The notes under the pieces are model-generated. The model saw only the letters and a program-made list of their open reading frames with translations, had not been told where the DNA came from and ran no database searches. Positions 1 through 10,220 of a stretch of DNA of 64,000 nucleotides are shown piece by piece; position 1 is the first letter of the stretch, and each line of letters opens with the position of its first letter. This DNA comes from Pyrrhoderma lamaoense (Eukaryota > Basidiomycota > Agaricomycetes > Hymenochaetales > Hymenochaetaceae), in contig NBAZ01000001.1 in assembly GCA_002794735.1 (NCBI GenBank), forward strand, positions 186,001-250,000, read 5' to 3'. Made by a program: the position numbers and the translations under genes.

Positions 1-359
1 CAAATCGGGATAGCATGTACTAAAAATATATATCTCTGGAGCCTGTTTATAGCAAACGAATACCAGGTTTTTGGAATGGACATCTCAGTGTTTTTTTAGG
101 ATTCCGGACATTCAGTCTACCTAAGTTCTGATCCGAGAATACAAGGAAACTAGAACGAAGCAAGAGCTTTTCCTGTTATTAGTCTGCCCGCAAAACTGTA
201 AACGGCAACACTAGCCAAGGCACTCAGAGTACCTAAGGAAAACGCCAATGCCAACTTTAAATGATCATCGTGATTGGGACGGATGGAAACTTGCTGTTTC
301 TTATTTTCATTATTTCGTGTAATTTTTTCTCCACTTCTTCTCATCTCTTCTTCCTTCGA

Positions 360-1186
360 CTAATGATTGCTAGGTGCCTTTGTGTTATCCGGACCAGTGA
401 GCATTCCGGGAAGTCCATCTATGCTCCTTATATTATTTTCCGCCCAATACTCCCTCAGCCCACTGTCCATTCGCGTGTTCTGGCAAGAAGAATCAGCCTG
501 GGCCTCTCTCCGGGACATGCGTTCAAGGAGAAGTGTCCGTTCACATCTAAAGTCGTAGAATGGAATTGAATATCCACATGACTAAGTATGTGAGGAACCG
601 ATTACAGATTTAATTTGACGTGACTTGAAGGACCAGATCAGAGTCTTGAACACTTACTGAGCCCACTTTGTGCACGTCAATTATTATTGCTGAACGAGAT
701 CCAGGTTTTCTACTTCCCACCGGAACCATATTTTCGTACACCGGTGTTCCGTACTCGTGAGCAGCACCTGGAAGGTTAGGGGGCGTACTTAGTATCCCAC
801 TAAAGTTTTTAAGAAGTTTTCAACTGTACCCGTTCCAAAAAGCCTAACAATACGGGGAGGACCATCAAATGCACAAAACATGATTGTTATGCGCCGATTC
901 TCTCGTAGATGAGCTATTGTCTCACTACCTGGTATATGTTTTCATAGTTGTTGGACAATAGTCCATGAACTTATTAATAGGAAAATACTATAAAACTTAC
1001 CACTTCCAGTTAAATCTTCATACCACACTTTATTTGGATTATGACATGGAAACAATCAAATGCACCTTTCGGAGATACGTTAACATGTCCATTAGGCGAG
1101 AGAGGGGCAGTAGCGACCCAGAAGATATGTTGCTTCTGTATCCATTCAAGTAAGTTTGGCGGACAGGAGTCAAAGAACTGGCCCAT
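360..1186 (-). CDS. PNPOx-like FMN-binding split-barrel protein (one frameshift)
   Basis: Four exons (1186-1001, 928-830, 767-658, 581-360) give about 205 residues, the length of yeast YLR456W-type proteins. The start at 1186 opens MGQFFDSCPPNLLEW. Family blocks follow in order: FWVATAPLSPNGHVNVSPKG, VWYEDLTGSG, ETIAHLRENRRITIMFCAF, GPPRIVRLFG, RKPGSRSAIIIDVHKVG and CGYSIPFYDF. The family is related to pyridoxamine 5'-phosphate oxidase and probably binds FMN; the physiological substrate is unknown. Near 1041 one base is missing between FHV and NPNKVWYEDL, in a run of A, so the frame breaks inside exon 1; this may be assembly error or early decay. After the TAG at 360-362 the same frame stays open to 150 and encodes a basic stretch plus one hydrophobic segment (LALAFSLGTLSALASVAV). 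That could be a membrane-anchored C-terminus reached by readthrough or an unseen splice. A decayed paralog lies just upstream. Confidence 0.8.
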
Positions 1187-2142
1187 CTAAATTTTCAGTT
1201 CTCAATACTCTAACAAGCAAACTAAGGAGGTTAATAGGAAAGTAAGAATTAGATCGGAGTTGCAAATTCGCCTTTGTGGAAAGGAGATGAGTTTAATTTG
1301 ACTTTGATGTTTTGCGGTGTAGACAGAAGCTAATCAAGGTATTTGTTATTCCCTGAGTCAAGTTAACAAAGACCCAGAGATAAGACCAGATATAAGTGGG
1401 AACTGATAAAGAGCCGTCGTGATTTGAAGCTCGAGTCATGAGACTCCATGGCGAGCTTAATCTTTGAGTTCACTGACACGTGTGTTCCTGCAATTTCACT
1501 TACAGTACAACCTATCATACATACAAAGAACACTGGTACTAACATAGCACATTAACCTTAGTTCTCACAAGCAATCTGAGAACCTGAACTTTCTCTGAAA
1601 GATACCCCTAAGCTAGCATTATATTATTTTCCCATACAATAGACCCGAAACGGATTTCATATCAACTGATCACGTACTTTCTGATCCCCGTCGCCAGGGT
1701 CAGATACAACATAGGAAAGCCCGAGCTTCCAAAGATAATTCTGAGGTTTCCCGAACGACTCCTTTGTATTACTCTGATTGGAGAGGGATTCGAATTCGAG
1801 ATGCGCCGGCTTCATAAGCATTGGAAATAGAACTCTGGAAAACGAAGGTAGATGTATGCGTGGCTTTGAGAGCTGGAAAAATCACATTTTGATTCTTCCA
1901 ACAGGTTCTCATAGATCTCTCTCTCACCGATTCAAAACACTTTACCGCTTGGTTATCATTGTTCTCTAGCCCGGCAGTTTCTTGTTTTCATTGGTTTTCA
2001 ACCGATCAATAATATAGTGTTTGGAAGAATCCTTCATAACTTGTAACGTGTAACTTCAAAACCACAAAGCCACATGACCGTATATTGCAGGTAAGGTGAT
2101 GGAGATAGCTGGAGTATGTCTTTTGTTCAGTACGTTTATTGC
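1187..2142. other. Spacer between PNPOx-like gene and its decayed copy
   Basis: I see no supported gene. Short open frames exist on both strands (for example 1778-1969 plus and 1363-1545 minus), but none has family similarity or convincing splice structure. The missing 3' exon of the decayed copy would be expected here, but I could not recognise it. Confidence 0.5.
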
Positions 2143-2725
2143 TATAAAAATGAATACGTACTCAACACGACGAACGTCGCCGATTGCCGCTCTGGAGCCG
2201 GGATCCCTCTTGAAAGTAGGTATTAGAGCATTATATTCGGCACTCTTACATTCATATACAGAGATACACATCATTTCATTTGCTTCACTGGGTTTGTTGT
2301 TGCTTTTTTGGTCATGGTATAAGGTAAGTAGGGGATTACTTTATCCACAAAGCCGAACTATCCCAACTGCCCCACTTTCCCCGATAAATGAAAGAGAATA
2401 GAAATTTTCCACATTTCTCTCTTGTGAGCGATAGTAGCATAGCCTTTGATTAGCTGTTTGAAGCTATTATTACTATTTCCAAAGCATAGAATACCTTGCT
2501 TTGGCCCGAGTAAGATCTCACCAAACTATGTGCACACAAGTCAACATTAGCCGTACATGCAGCAGTCTCGTCTCTTTGTGTCATTACTGAATATTCAACA
2601 AGGAATGTCTCTCATATTCCTTCTGGAGACATATTCACATGATCATACCCGGGTAGAGGGGTGGTGGCTACCCAAAAGACTTCTTGTTTACGTATGTATT
2701 TGCCCAAGTTTCATAGTCAGCTAGC
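2143..2725 (-). pseudogene. Decayed tandem copy of the PNPOx-like gene
   Basis: Reading the minus strand from about 2725 downward gives fragments collinear with the intact neighbour at 360-1186. FWVATTPLPGYDHVNMSPEG (about 2630-2690) matches FWVATAPLSPNGHVNVSPKG. A GPKQGILCFG stretch (about 2465-2510) matches GPPRIVRLFG. EYNALIPTFKRDPGSRAAI (about 2190-2250) matches the YENMVPV...RKPGSRSAI block. Stops and frame changes separate the pieces, and no open coding path joins them. I could not find the 3' part (the CGYSIPFYDF exon). It is most simply a tandem duplicate that has lost function. The degree of divergence, with many substitutions as well as indels, is far beyond the single-base losses seen in other genes here. 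Confidence 0.7.
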
Positions 2726-2894
2726 CTTAGTAGTGAGGATCCGCTCAAGTTAATTCGCAGATAGTATCCATATGTTGCAACTAGACTTCATGCGGGGTGG
2801 TTATTGTAATAGTTATATTAGATCTGAATATGAAACCAGCTTTCGCATACCTTTTTTGCGAGTAGCTACTACCATATATGGTGATATTATAGAT

Positions 2895-3085
2895 CAGACT
2901 GATCTGCATCGTTATTGGTTTCTGGCTTTAACGACTTCTCCATCTTCTTGAGCTGCTTGAGTGAATGCTATAGAAGTTTTCATCTGTTCTAACACCGGCA
3001 TCGTCCATGACTAAAGTCATAAATGAAAATATCTCCGAGATACGTCGTGTGCCATCGAATACGGTAAAATTCTATTAGGTTGCTC
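2895..3085 (-). other. Possible short coding remnant
   Basis: The minus strand from about 3080 reads VFDGTRRISEIFSFMTLVM then DDAGVRTDENFYSIH before a stop. An overlapping frame continues QAAQEDGEVVKARNQ to a stop near 2915. The composition looks protein-like, but I do not recognise a family and there is no start codon or clear splice site. It could be another gene remnant pressed between the decayed PNPOx copy and the hydrolase. Confidence 0.15.
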
Positions 3086-3222
3086 TTATTTTCTAGTTCT
3101 AAAACACTAGACGTCCAATAGCCCCGATTTCTTTAGTACCACTAGAATTCTAACGAGGATTAATAACCCTAAAACATCTCTACTGATCCTACCAGAGTCT
3201 AAGGTATCAAATCTAGAATATC

Positions 3223-4485
3223 ATGCTTCAGTAGCTGGAAGTCTTTTCTCTTTACATCCCACGTCGGATCCCCCTTCTATTTCACTACTTTTTGTGGCAC
3301 TTATCGGACTTCCTATAACCTTATGGACGTACAAGGCTTGTCGTAAACAACACTATCTCTACTGAAGTACTACTAACTGAGTAACAGTGCTTAGCAATGG
3401 TTTTATTCCAGAGAAAGATAATTTACATGGGTAAATATAAGCAAATATGGAATAACCCTTTTTTTTTGTTCCCAAGTATTGATGATTTCTTCCTTCACTT
3501 TTTCTAAGGATACGTTCCTCCAGGATCACGAACAGAAAAATTAGCGGATATTAAGCTACCTGACAGATTATTGAAGAAGTATACGTTCGAGGAAGAGAAA
3601 ATACATTCCTCGGATAATGTTGTTTTATCGGCACTCATCATGAGTAAAAGAGACATGGAAAAACCTAGCTGTGTGATTATCTACCTACAAGGTCAGGACA
3701 TGACTTAAACCTTTTTTTAATTGTCATCTCAGGCATCTTTTTTAAATGATTCAGGCAATGCTGGGAACGCCCTACACAGAATTCCTGTCTTTGACGCACT
3801 TCTATCATCGACCAAACATATAACCCCAATCATCCTTGCACCCGCACCTCGTTCTTACTGGACGTCGACTAGTCGGACCCCAACGCAACGCGGCATCATC
3901 AACGATTACTGTGCTTCAATAGCATACGCATCAAATCGGTGGCCAGGAGTGCCTATCATTCTCTACGGTCATTCTCTTGGTGGAGCCGTATCTATTTGCC
4001 TTCTGTCGGAGCTGGATGAAAATACGCAAGGGGCGAAACTAATACAGGGTCTCATTCTAGAAAATCCATTTGCTTCGATCCCTGATATGGTACATGCGTT
4101 ATATCCACAACGGGCGCTTCCATATCGCTATCTAGCGCCTCTTGCATGGGACAAATGGGATGCACTGGGCATTATGCGTTCTATTTCAGATCCATATTCC
4201 ATGCCCAGTGGTACAGAGAATCAGGCTTCTCCCAATCATCATCCCCCTACTGTACTTATGCGTTTATCAAGGAAAATGCTCATGCTTGTGAGTGAGCGTG
4301 ATGAAATGGTCCCTCGTTCAATGGGAGAAGCAATTTTTGATTCTCGTACAAAAGAACAAAATGTGCGTGATGATGCTCGCCTAGTTGTCGTTGAAGGCGC
4401 CCTGCATGAGGATGCTTACCAACAACGTCAGTGGAAGGTCGAAATAGGAAAATATCTAGAAAGAGTAGTTTCCTCAAAAAATTAG
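3223..4485 (+). CDS. bem46: Bem46/ABHD13-like alpha/beta hydrolase
   Basis: Four exons (3223-3342, 3395-3430, 3509-3691, 3755-4485) give about 356 residues. An N-terminal hydrophobic anchor (LLFVALIGLPITLWTYK, residues about 20-37) is followed by MVLFQRKIIYMG and YVPPGSRTEKL, typical of the fungal Bem46 group. The serine-hydrolase elements are all present: an oxyanion-side NAGNALHRIPVF, the nucleophile elbow GHSLGG, an acid in MLMLVSERDEMVP and a histidine in ALHEDAYQQRQW. Bem46 proteins are membrane-associated hydrolases of endomembranes linked to polarity; their substrate is unknown. The frame of the anchor exon has no ATG, but ATG at 3223 enters it if one T is restored near 3227 (start MLSVAGSLF). 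I therefore read one base as missing there. An unseen upstream exon is the alternative. Confidence 0.85.
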
Positions 4486-4945
4486 GATTGAGTTATGAGT
4501 ATTGATTAAGAACCACACAAGGTTGTCTTCAATTCTTCTCAAACATGTATAATAAGCGCTCTTATTTTTTTGATTGTACACACAAATCAAGACTTATTGT
4601 TATAATTTGTAATTTTATGGACGACGAAGTCATCAGTATACAGTTATTATGTCGTCCTTATAATTGTCTTGATATTTCACTTGTTTAGAATATCAATTTT
4701 AGTGCTAAGACATGAAGTAGACGTTTATCATTATGAGACAAAAAAGGTAAAGGATATTGCGAGGACATTTAGTTATAGAACCCACTAGAATAATCCAGAC
4801 TCGGTAAGCGCCAAAGTAGCCAATGGGCCGGCCCTTAATAGTACGCGTCTCCGAATCTAAAGGGAGGCACAGAATTTGAGAGACTAACATATCTTTCTTG
4901 CTTTAACTCGCACACTACCACCTCATTTCATTCAACATACACGAA
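4486..4945. other. Spacer between bem46-like gene and p23 gene
   Basis: AT-rich spacer. It should contain the hydrolase 3' end and the p23 promoter. No gene or repeat is evident. Confidence 0.5.
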
Positions 4946-5886
4946 ATGGCTGTTCACCCTGAGATTTTGTGGGCTCAACGTAGCTCAGAGGTAGACGAAG
5001 AGAAGGTGAGTACTTGTGTGGGGATTTCTTAAGATTGTGGAAATGTCCTGATCGCGCTCCCTTGTGTGGTCATTGACATCGTGTTAGAACGTTATCTACT
5101 TGACCGTAAACCTTACAGAGATCAACGAGCCAACTTTAAAGCTCGACATACAACCGAAAGAGATTACTTTTGAAGCCAAAGCTGGAAGGTACAGTATTCA
5201 CATCCTAACATGTTACTAAATAATGTGCATATATGCTGATTCGGATTCACAATAAACGACGCATATATATCTACAACTTGTGGCACACACTTGATAAATA
5301 GACCAGAAGAGCATGAATACCAATTCAGCTTCAAGCTATATGATGAGATTGACCCAGAGGTACACTATCTCTTTGTTCCATATAAAGTTTCTATCATGAT
5401 CAATGAATAACTAATACGCCATTATTTTCCTAAAATCTTAAATAGAAAACACTCAAAAAGCTCTCCACCCGCTCTCTTCAGCTAGTCCTTCGTAAGAAAG
5501 AGAAGAAGCTCGAGTACTGGCCGCGCTTGACTGAAGCAAAGAAGCTTCCCTATGTCAAGACCGATTTCTCAAAGTGGGTTGACGAAGACGAGCAAGATGG
5601 AGACGCGAAGGTGGATGAAGACTTTGATATGGGTGGTATGGGTGGTATGGGTGGTATGGGTGACATGAGTAGTATGATGGGCGGGATGGGAGGCATGGGT
5701 GGATTGGGAGGTTTAGGCGGAGGTATGGATTTCGAAAAGATGATGGCGGATATGAAAGCAAGTGGAAGCGATGCTGGTGTTGACCCAGCTGACTCGGATG
5801 ATGACGAAGATGATAATGAAGCCGGACCCCCACCACTAGAGGAGACTGGTAATGAGGAAAGCCACGCCGAGGAAACTCACGCCTGA
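4946..5886 (+). CDS. sba1: p23/Wos2/Sba1 Hsp90 co-chaperone
   Basis: Four exons (4946-5005, 5088-5188, 5302-5359, 5446-5886) encode 219 residues. The start MAVHPEILWAQRSS opens a CS domain: VIYLTVNLTEINEPTLKL, then the ITFEAKAG strand, YQFSFKLYDEIDPE and LVLRKKEKKLEYWPRL. The conserved p23 signature WPRLTEAKKLPYVKTDF with KWVDEDEQDG follows. The C-terminal tail is a glycine-methionine repeat (GGMGGMGGMGDM and related units, about residues 135-170), FEKMMADM and an acidic end, as in fungal Wos2/Sba1. It binds the closed ATP form of Hsp90 in the cytosol and nucleus and stabilises client complexes. Phases are 0, 2, 0 and all frames are intact. Confidence 0.95.
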
Positions 5887-8258
5887 AACTAGCTAAACTG
5901 TAATAAAAATACGAGGGAAAGCTACTTGCATTTCAAACTGTACTGAAAAAATCCGCTGTTAATCTAATGTTGGGATGTATGAGAGTCTGCTGTTTATCAT
6001 GTATCTCATATTGTTCTTTATATCTGTAGACAAGCTATTCAATTAAAATGCTTTTTCTTCTAAGGTTTTGTGTCCGTAGGCATGTTTCTGATCGAGAATG
6101 ACTCTGGCTGAAAAAAGTAAGGAGGTTTTTACTTTGAGACGCTCAAGGATGAAGATCCTAATCTATAATCAACGTCATTTTCTCACGATTAAGTACATGT
6201 ACACAACTGTATTACTAACTTAAACGTCCTCAACCTATGCTCGATGGCTAACTTATTTGTAGCAACAGACTTTTAGAGACCTTTCGTTTTTATTGTCTCT
6301 GTATTTAACAATTTTCGAAGTAACTAGTCGTGAAAAATGCCTTAAATGAATATATCCAATATCTATATATGTATCATACAAAATAAGTATTATTTGTTAG
6401 GGGCGACCCATGATTGTCCATTTTAGGAAGTTTATTGGTGACGATTTTCCTAATGTCTACTTCTAATCCACTTTTTCTCCTCTACCCGAATGAAAACAAA
6501 AATACAAAAACTCTGAATTCTTTGGTTTTCTCATGTGTTGGTGAGAGAAGATAACCGATAACTTGAACGTTTTAATTTGCAAAAGGTAACAACCTCATCG
6601 TAGTCAATAGTTTCGCCGGATCTTGACAGAACGTGCTGGATAGTTCATACAAATTAGTGTACGTATAGATCTTGATACATATTAGTATGTAGCTATATGA
6701 TTACTTAGCATTAAACTTTACACTACGTTTCACTTCGAAACACCCTTCCTCTTCCCACCGCATGAATCTTACATTCATTCTACCACCTGTGTGTTGAGCA
6801 AACATGATAATCTTGGAGAGTGCATTCTGGTAATCCCGAATTTGAATACTCAGTGTTATCTTAGCTATAGCCTGCACAGCAGTGAGCTCTCCTCTTCTAC
6901 GCTCCGAGTGATCGTAAGGTAGTGTTTACTCTACATAGAAAAGGTAGCAAGGAAGTGTACAAGCTCTTGCGTTACTTTTCGATGATACATTGTCAGTGTT
7001 TCCACTCTATTAGTGATATTACGGAGGCCTTGATAAAGCGAGTTGTATACGCATGACGAGCCTTCGAATCCAACATTAGTATACATTGTCATAGGCCAAC
7101 AAGAGTAGCCTGGTACAGTGTTGACCTACAGGGCCAGCCATCCCTCCCCTCAGTGGATGATGATATAATGTAAATATTATAAGATGCGGCGACGTCTCAA
7201 TAGTACTGTGTCCGATCCTAGTGGATAGGCTGCTTGATAAATGTACTAATATGGCTGTATTGTGTATCAAACGCATGTTATACTCATGGCAAATCTAGTG
7301 GAGTGGTTGATATCCCCTGTTTGATCAGGGGTGTATTGAGAACATCTCCTATTCAGATCTTTGATACATTCACAATAGGTATATAATGTATGATATAAGT
7401 GAAGGGGTTTGAGGGGCATAAACAACGACAAGCTAATCTAGAATAGTATGTCAATATATTCAACTCCAAGAGTAGTAGTTTTGAGAGATTTATCCTTTAA
7501 TATAGCGATCGCAAAGATGACGAGCCACAGGTACCAGGCACACTGGCACAGGATTTTGTATAATGATATTAGTTTAGTTACATCCACTAATGTTATCAGA
7601 AATCCAAGTGGCACTAAGACAGACTCTTGGGGCGGTTCGTTAGACGCTGAGATGCATGCCAGATATCATAATCCTAGTAGATCACTTAATTCAGCCCATA
7701 AAAGAGCTTAGGGCGTGCTGTGGTTTACAGGCGTCCTGGTGCCTAAAAGGCTTTGGGAGCATGACAGACATCACGAAGTTTCTTTATCCGCAAATTTTCC
7801 GTCCTTAGGTTTAACATATTTCACTCGCAACCGCCCTGGTACATACACTCACCGTCGCCATGAGGATACATTAACTTTGTTACATGCAGGTAAGAGTCAC
7901 AAGAGAGTTGAATATGAAAGAACACAACGATTTTACATAGTTGTCTGTATTTGAATAATGATAAAATTCATTAAATCACATACTCGTATAAGATTTCTCG
8001 TGAATACAATTTAATGTACTATAGCACTTCAAAGCTGTGGCATTAGTGACGTTATATTGTTATAAAATATAGATAAGTTGATTAATCTGAAATTGTAAAG
8101 TACTAATTAAGTAGGTGACACGTGAATAAACCAGCCGTCACTCTGTACTTAGTTACTAGTTATCATTCTTTGTACCGAACGCAAGACTGTTTTGGGAGGA
8201 GAAATGTGGTACGTCCCAAGTTCTTATGGTAGATGATAGACAACTGAAATTAGTGGAA
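5887..8258. other. Long AT-rich intergenic region
   Basis: About 2.4 kb without a supported gene. Two adjacent plus-strand open frames, 7448-7711 (87 codons) and 7715-7954 (79 codons), are the longest, but neither shows a family motif, splice signal or start context. They may be remnants. No repeat or tRNA is evident; a TTCGAATCC near 7070 resembles a tRNA B box, but the flanks do not fold. Confidence 0.5.
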
Positions 8259-9486
8259 ATGAAGGTGTACTCGTTGGTTCTTGGCTCTTTTACTTCTACC
8301 TGTTCCAACAGCCTCGCCATACTTCCTCGTTATCTTCATACTTTCCATAATCCTCCAAACACGACCATGGTAAGTCAAGATATATTCTAATTTACTTTGA
8401 GAATATCCTTTTCCTATAGAGGGAAGCTGAAGCGTATAATCTAATCAATTTTTTTAATCTCCTAGCACGTATTGCATGTTCTTCCTCGCAGCGTTCTTCG
8501 CGTCTACATGCTACTGGCATCCAGTGCCTTCCACTTCCTCTCTTACGCACCCTTCAGGTAACATAACAACTTTCATGGACGTCATGCTCTCAGTGCCATC
8601 ATCTAAGAGTACCGCTCTGGTTACTTCTTCCTCACTTGACGAGTTCGAAAGCCTCCTCGAATTAAACACTACTACCTCAACTAATAACTACACTAACGCT
8701 GACTCTGTCATCGAGTCAATTCCAGTCAAAGTCACGCTTCCAACAACGGTCTTTCTTTTAGACCACTGCTGGTGCGACCTCTTTTCAAAATCTGGATTCT
8801 TTGCACCGTTCGACGTGGACGCTTGGGAACGAGAAAGCGCGATAGCTGCGCGTAGGAAGGCGGAGGTTGAGGCGCTAGAAAAAGAAAAGTCTAGGATTAT
8901 GGCTATCTTACGCGAGAAAGAACAAGAGGAGAGGAGGATGAAAGAAAATGAAGGAATGAATAGTACGAATAGTGAAGAGGTGGCGTCCGGAGCAGAAACT
9001 AGAGCAGGCAACACAATCAATGCTAATAATCTTAATGGAAACAGTGATGAGGCTGGTAGTGAGTCAAGAACGGAGAACACTGTAACGGATAAACATGATA
9101 TATCACCCTTCTCTTTCCGACACCTGCGTAATATCGTTTTCCCTAATACATCTTCGTCAGCAGCAGCTAAGAAATATCATCTTAAACCTGCGTCTTCTTC
9201 TCCTGCGTCTTCATCGACCCCAGTTCTTGATTCGCACCTTTTTCGGGCGGAGGAAAATAGGAAAGAAGAAGAGAACGACGGATCTCATATTAACATTGAT
9301 ACTGCCACTTCACCATCACCCGAATTGCCTCAGCAAAACCACTCTGCGAGTAACATTACGAAACAATCATATAGCAATACCGACATCAGGTCCGAAAAGC
9401 TTGATTCAAAGAGATGGTTACGGCGGTATTATGACCTACGTCCTTACGGCCTTGATATCACTGTAGACTTTGGTTGGAGTGGGTAG
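8259..9486 (+). CDS. Hypothetical protein with coiled coil and conserved-looking C-terminus
   Basis: I do not recognise the family. Three exons (8259-8369, 8466-8557, 8610-9486; donors gtaagt and gtaaca, acceptors ctcctag and ctaagag) give about 359 residues. The N-terminus MKVYSLVLGS is followed by a moderately hydrophobic VYMLLASSAFHFLSYAPF, then VFLLDHCWCDLFSKSGFFAPF. A charged heptad-like coiled coil follows (WERESAIAARRKAEVEALEK to KEQEERRMKE), then a long Ser/Thr/Asn-rich low-complexity stretch. It ends KRWLRRYYDLRPYGLDITVD followed by FGWSG. The ordered ends and disordered middle suggest a membrane-anchored or secreted-pathway protein, but that is inference. The first two exons are less certain than the long third one. 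Confidence 0.6.
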
Positions 9487-10220
9487 TATCAAAGGTGGTT
9501 TTTACTATCCCTAATATAAAGGGGTTTCGAGATACGCTCGAGATGTAAAAGCATAAACCCAAAGCCTTTTTATGTTGTACCGCGTCTTCATTGTATTTTA
9601 GTCAAAAGTTGTATTACTACAAATAATGTCTATCCTAGAAATTTCACTTATCTTATGCCTATTCCCCTGTTTCTTGATTATTGTTTTGAAGAAACAGATA
9701 GAAAGAGGGGTTGCAATAAGATGGGATCTTAGTCTATAGTGTAGGTGAGTAGCATTGGAAAGTGGAAGAAGGTGAAAAATACGAAAGGAGAATGACAAAA
9801 CGAAAAATCGTGCGAAAGTTGTTATACACAGATTGGCGGGTGCTTTTCCCTTGTAATTCATTTCCAGTATTTTCGGGCTCCTTCTTGGCAAGTGCAATGG
9901 GTTGTACACCAAGAAGGAAGACGGGATATTAAGCGTGAAAGAAACTTCGTATGTGTATATATGTAGATATAGTCAGTTATTTGCCAGAAGCGTGAAGGAT
10001 GAAAAGAAAGATTGTGTAATGAATAATGAAATAATAAAATGGGATTGTTCAGTATAGATTGGAAGGTAAGTGCCAAAGATGTGTCATAACGATGCTTTTG
10101 TCGATCAAAGAGAGAAGGTAAGAAAGGCGAAGGGAAAGACGGAAAAAACTATATCATGAGAGGGAAATAAGGCACTTTCGCAAGTATTTAGCTCATAAAA
10201 AATAGACGTATATAAAATAA
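9487..10220. other. Convergent spacer
   Basis: Two genes converge here, so this is mainly 3' flank of both. AT-rich with short TA runs near 9955; no gene seen. Confidence 0.5.

Noticed and set aside
261..569. Plus-strand open frame of 102 codons
   Set aside because: It lies antisense over the last exon of the PNPOx-like gene, whose sequence is conserved; it is a shadow frame.
1796..1806. tRNA B-box-like GATTCGAATTC (also TTCGAATCC near 7070)
   Set aside because: Flanking bases do not form acceptor, anticodon or T stems on either strand; no tRNA was found in the window.
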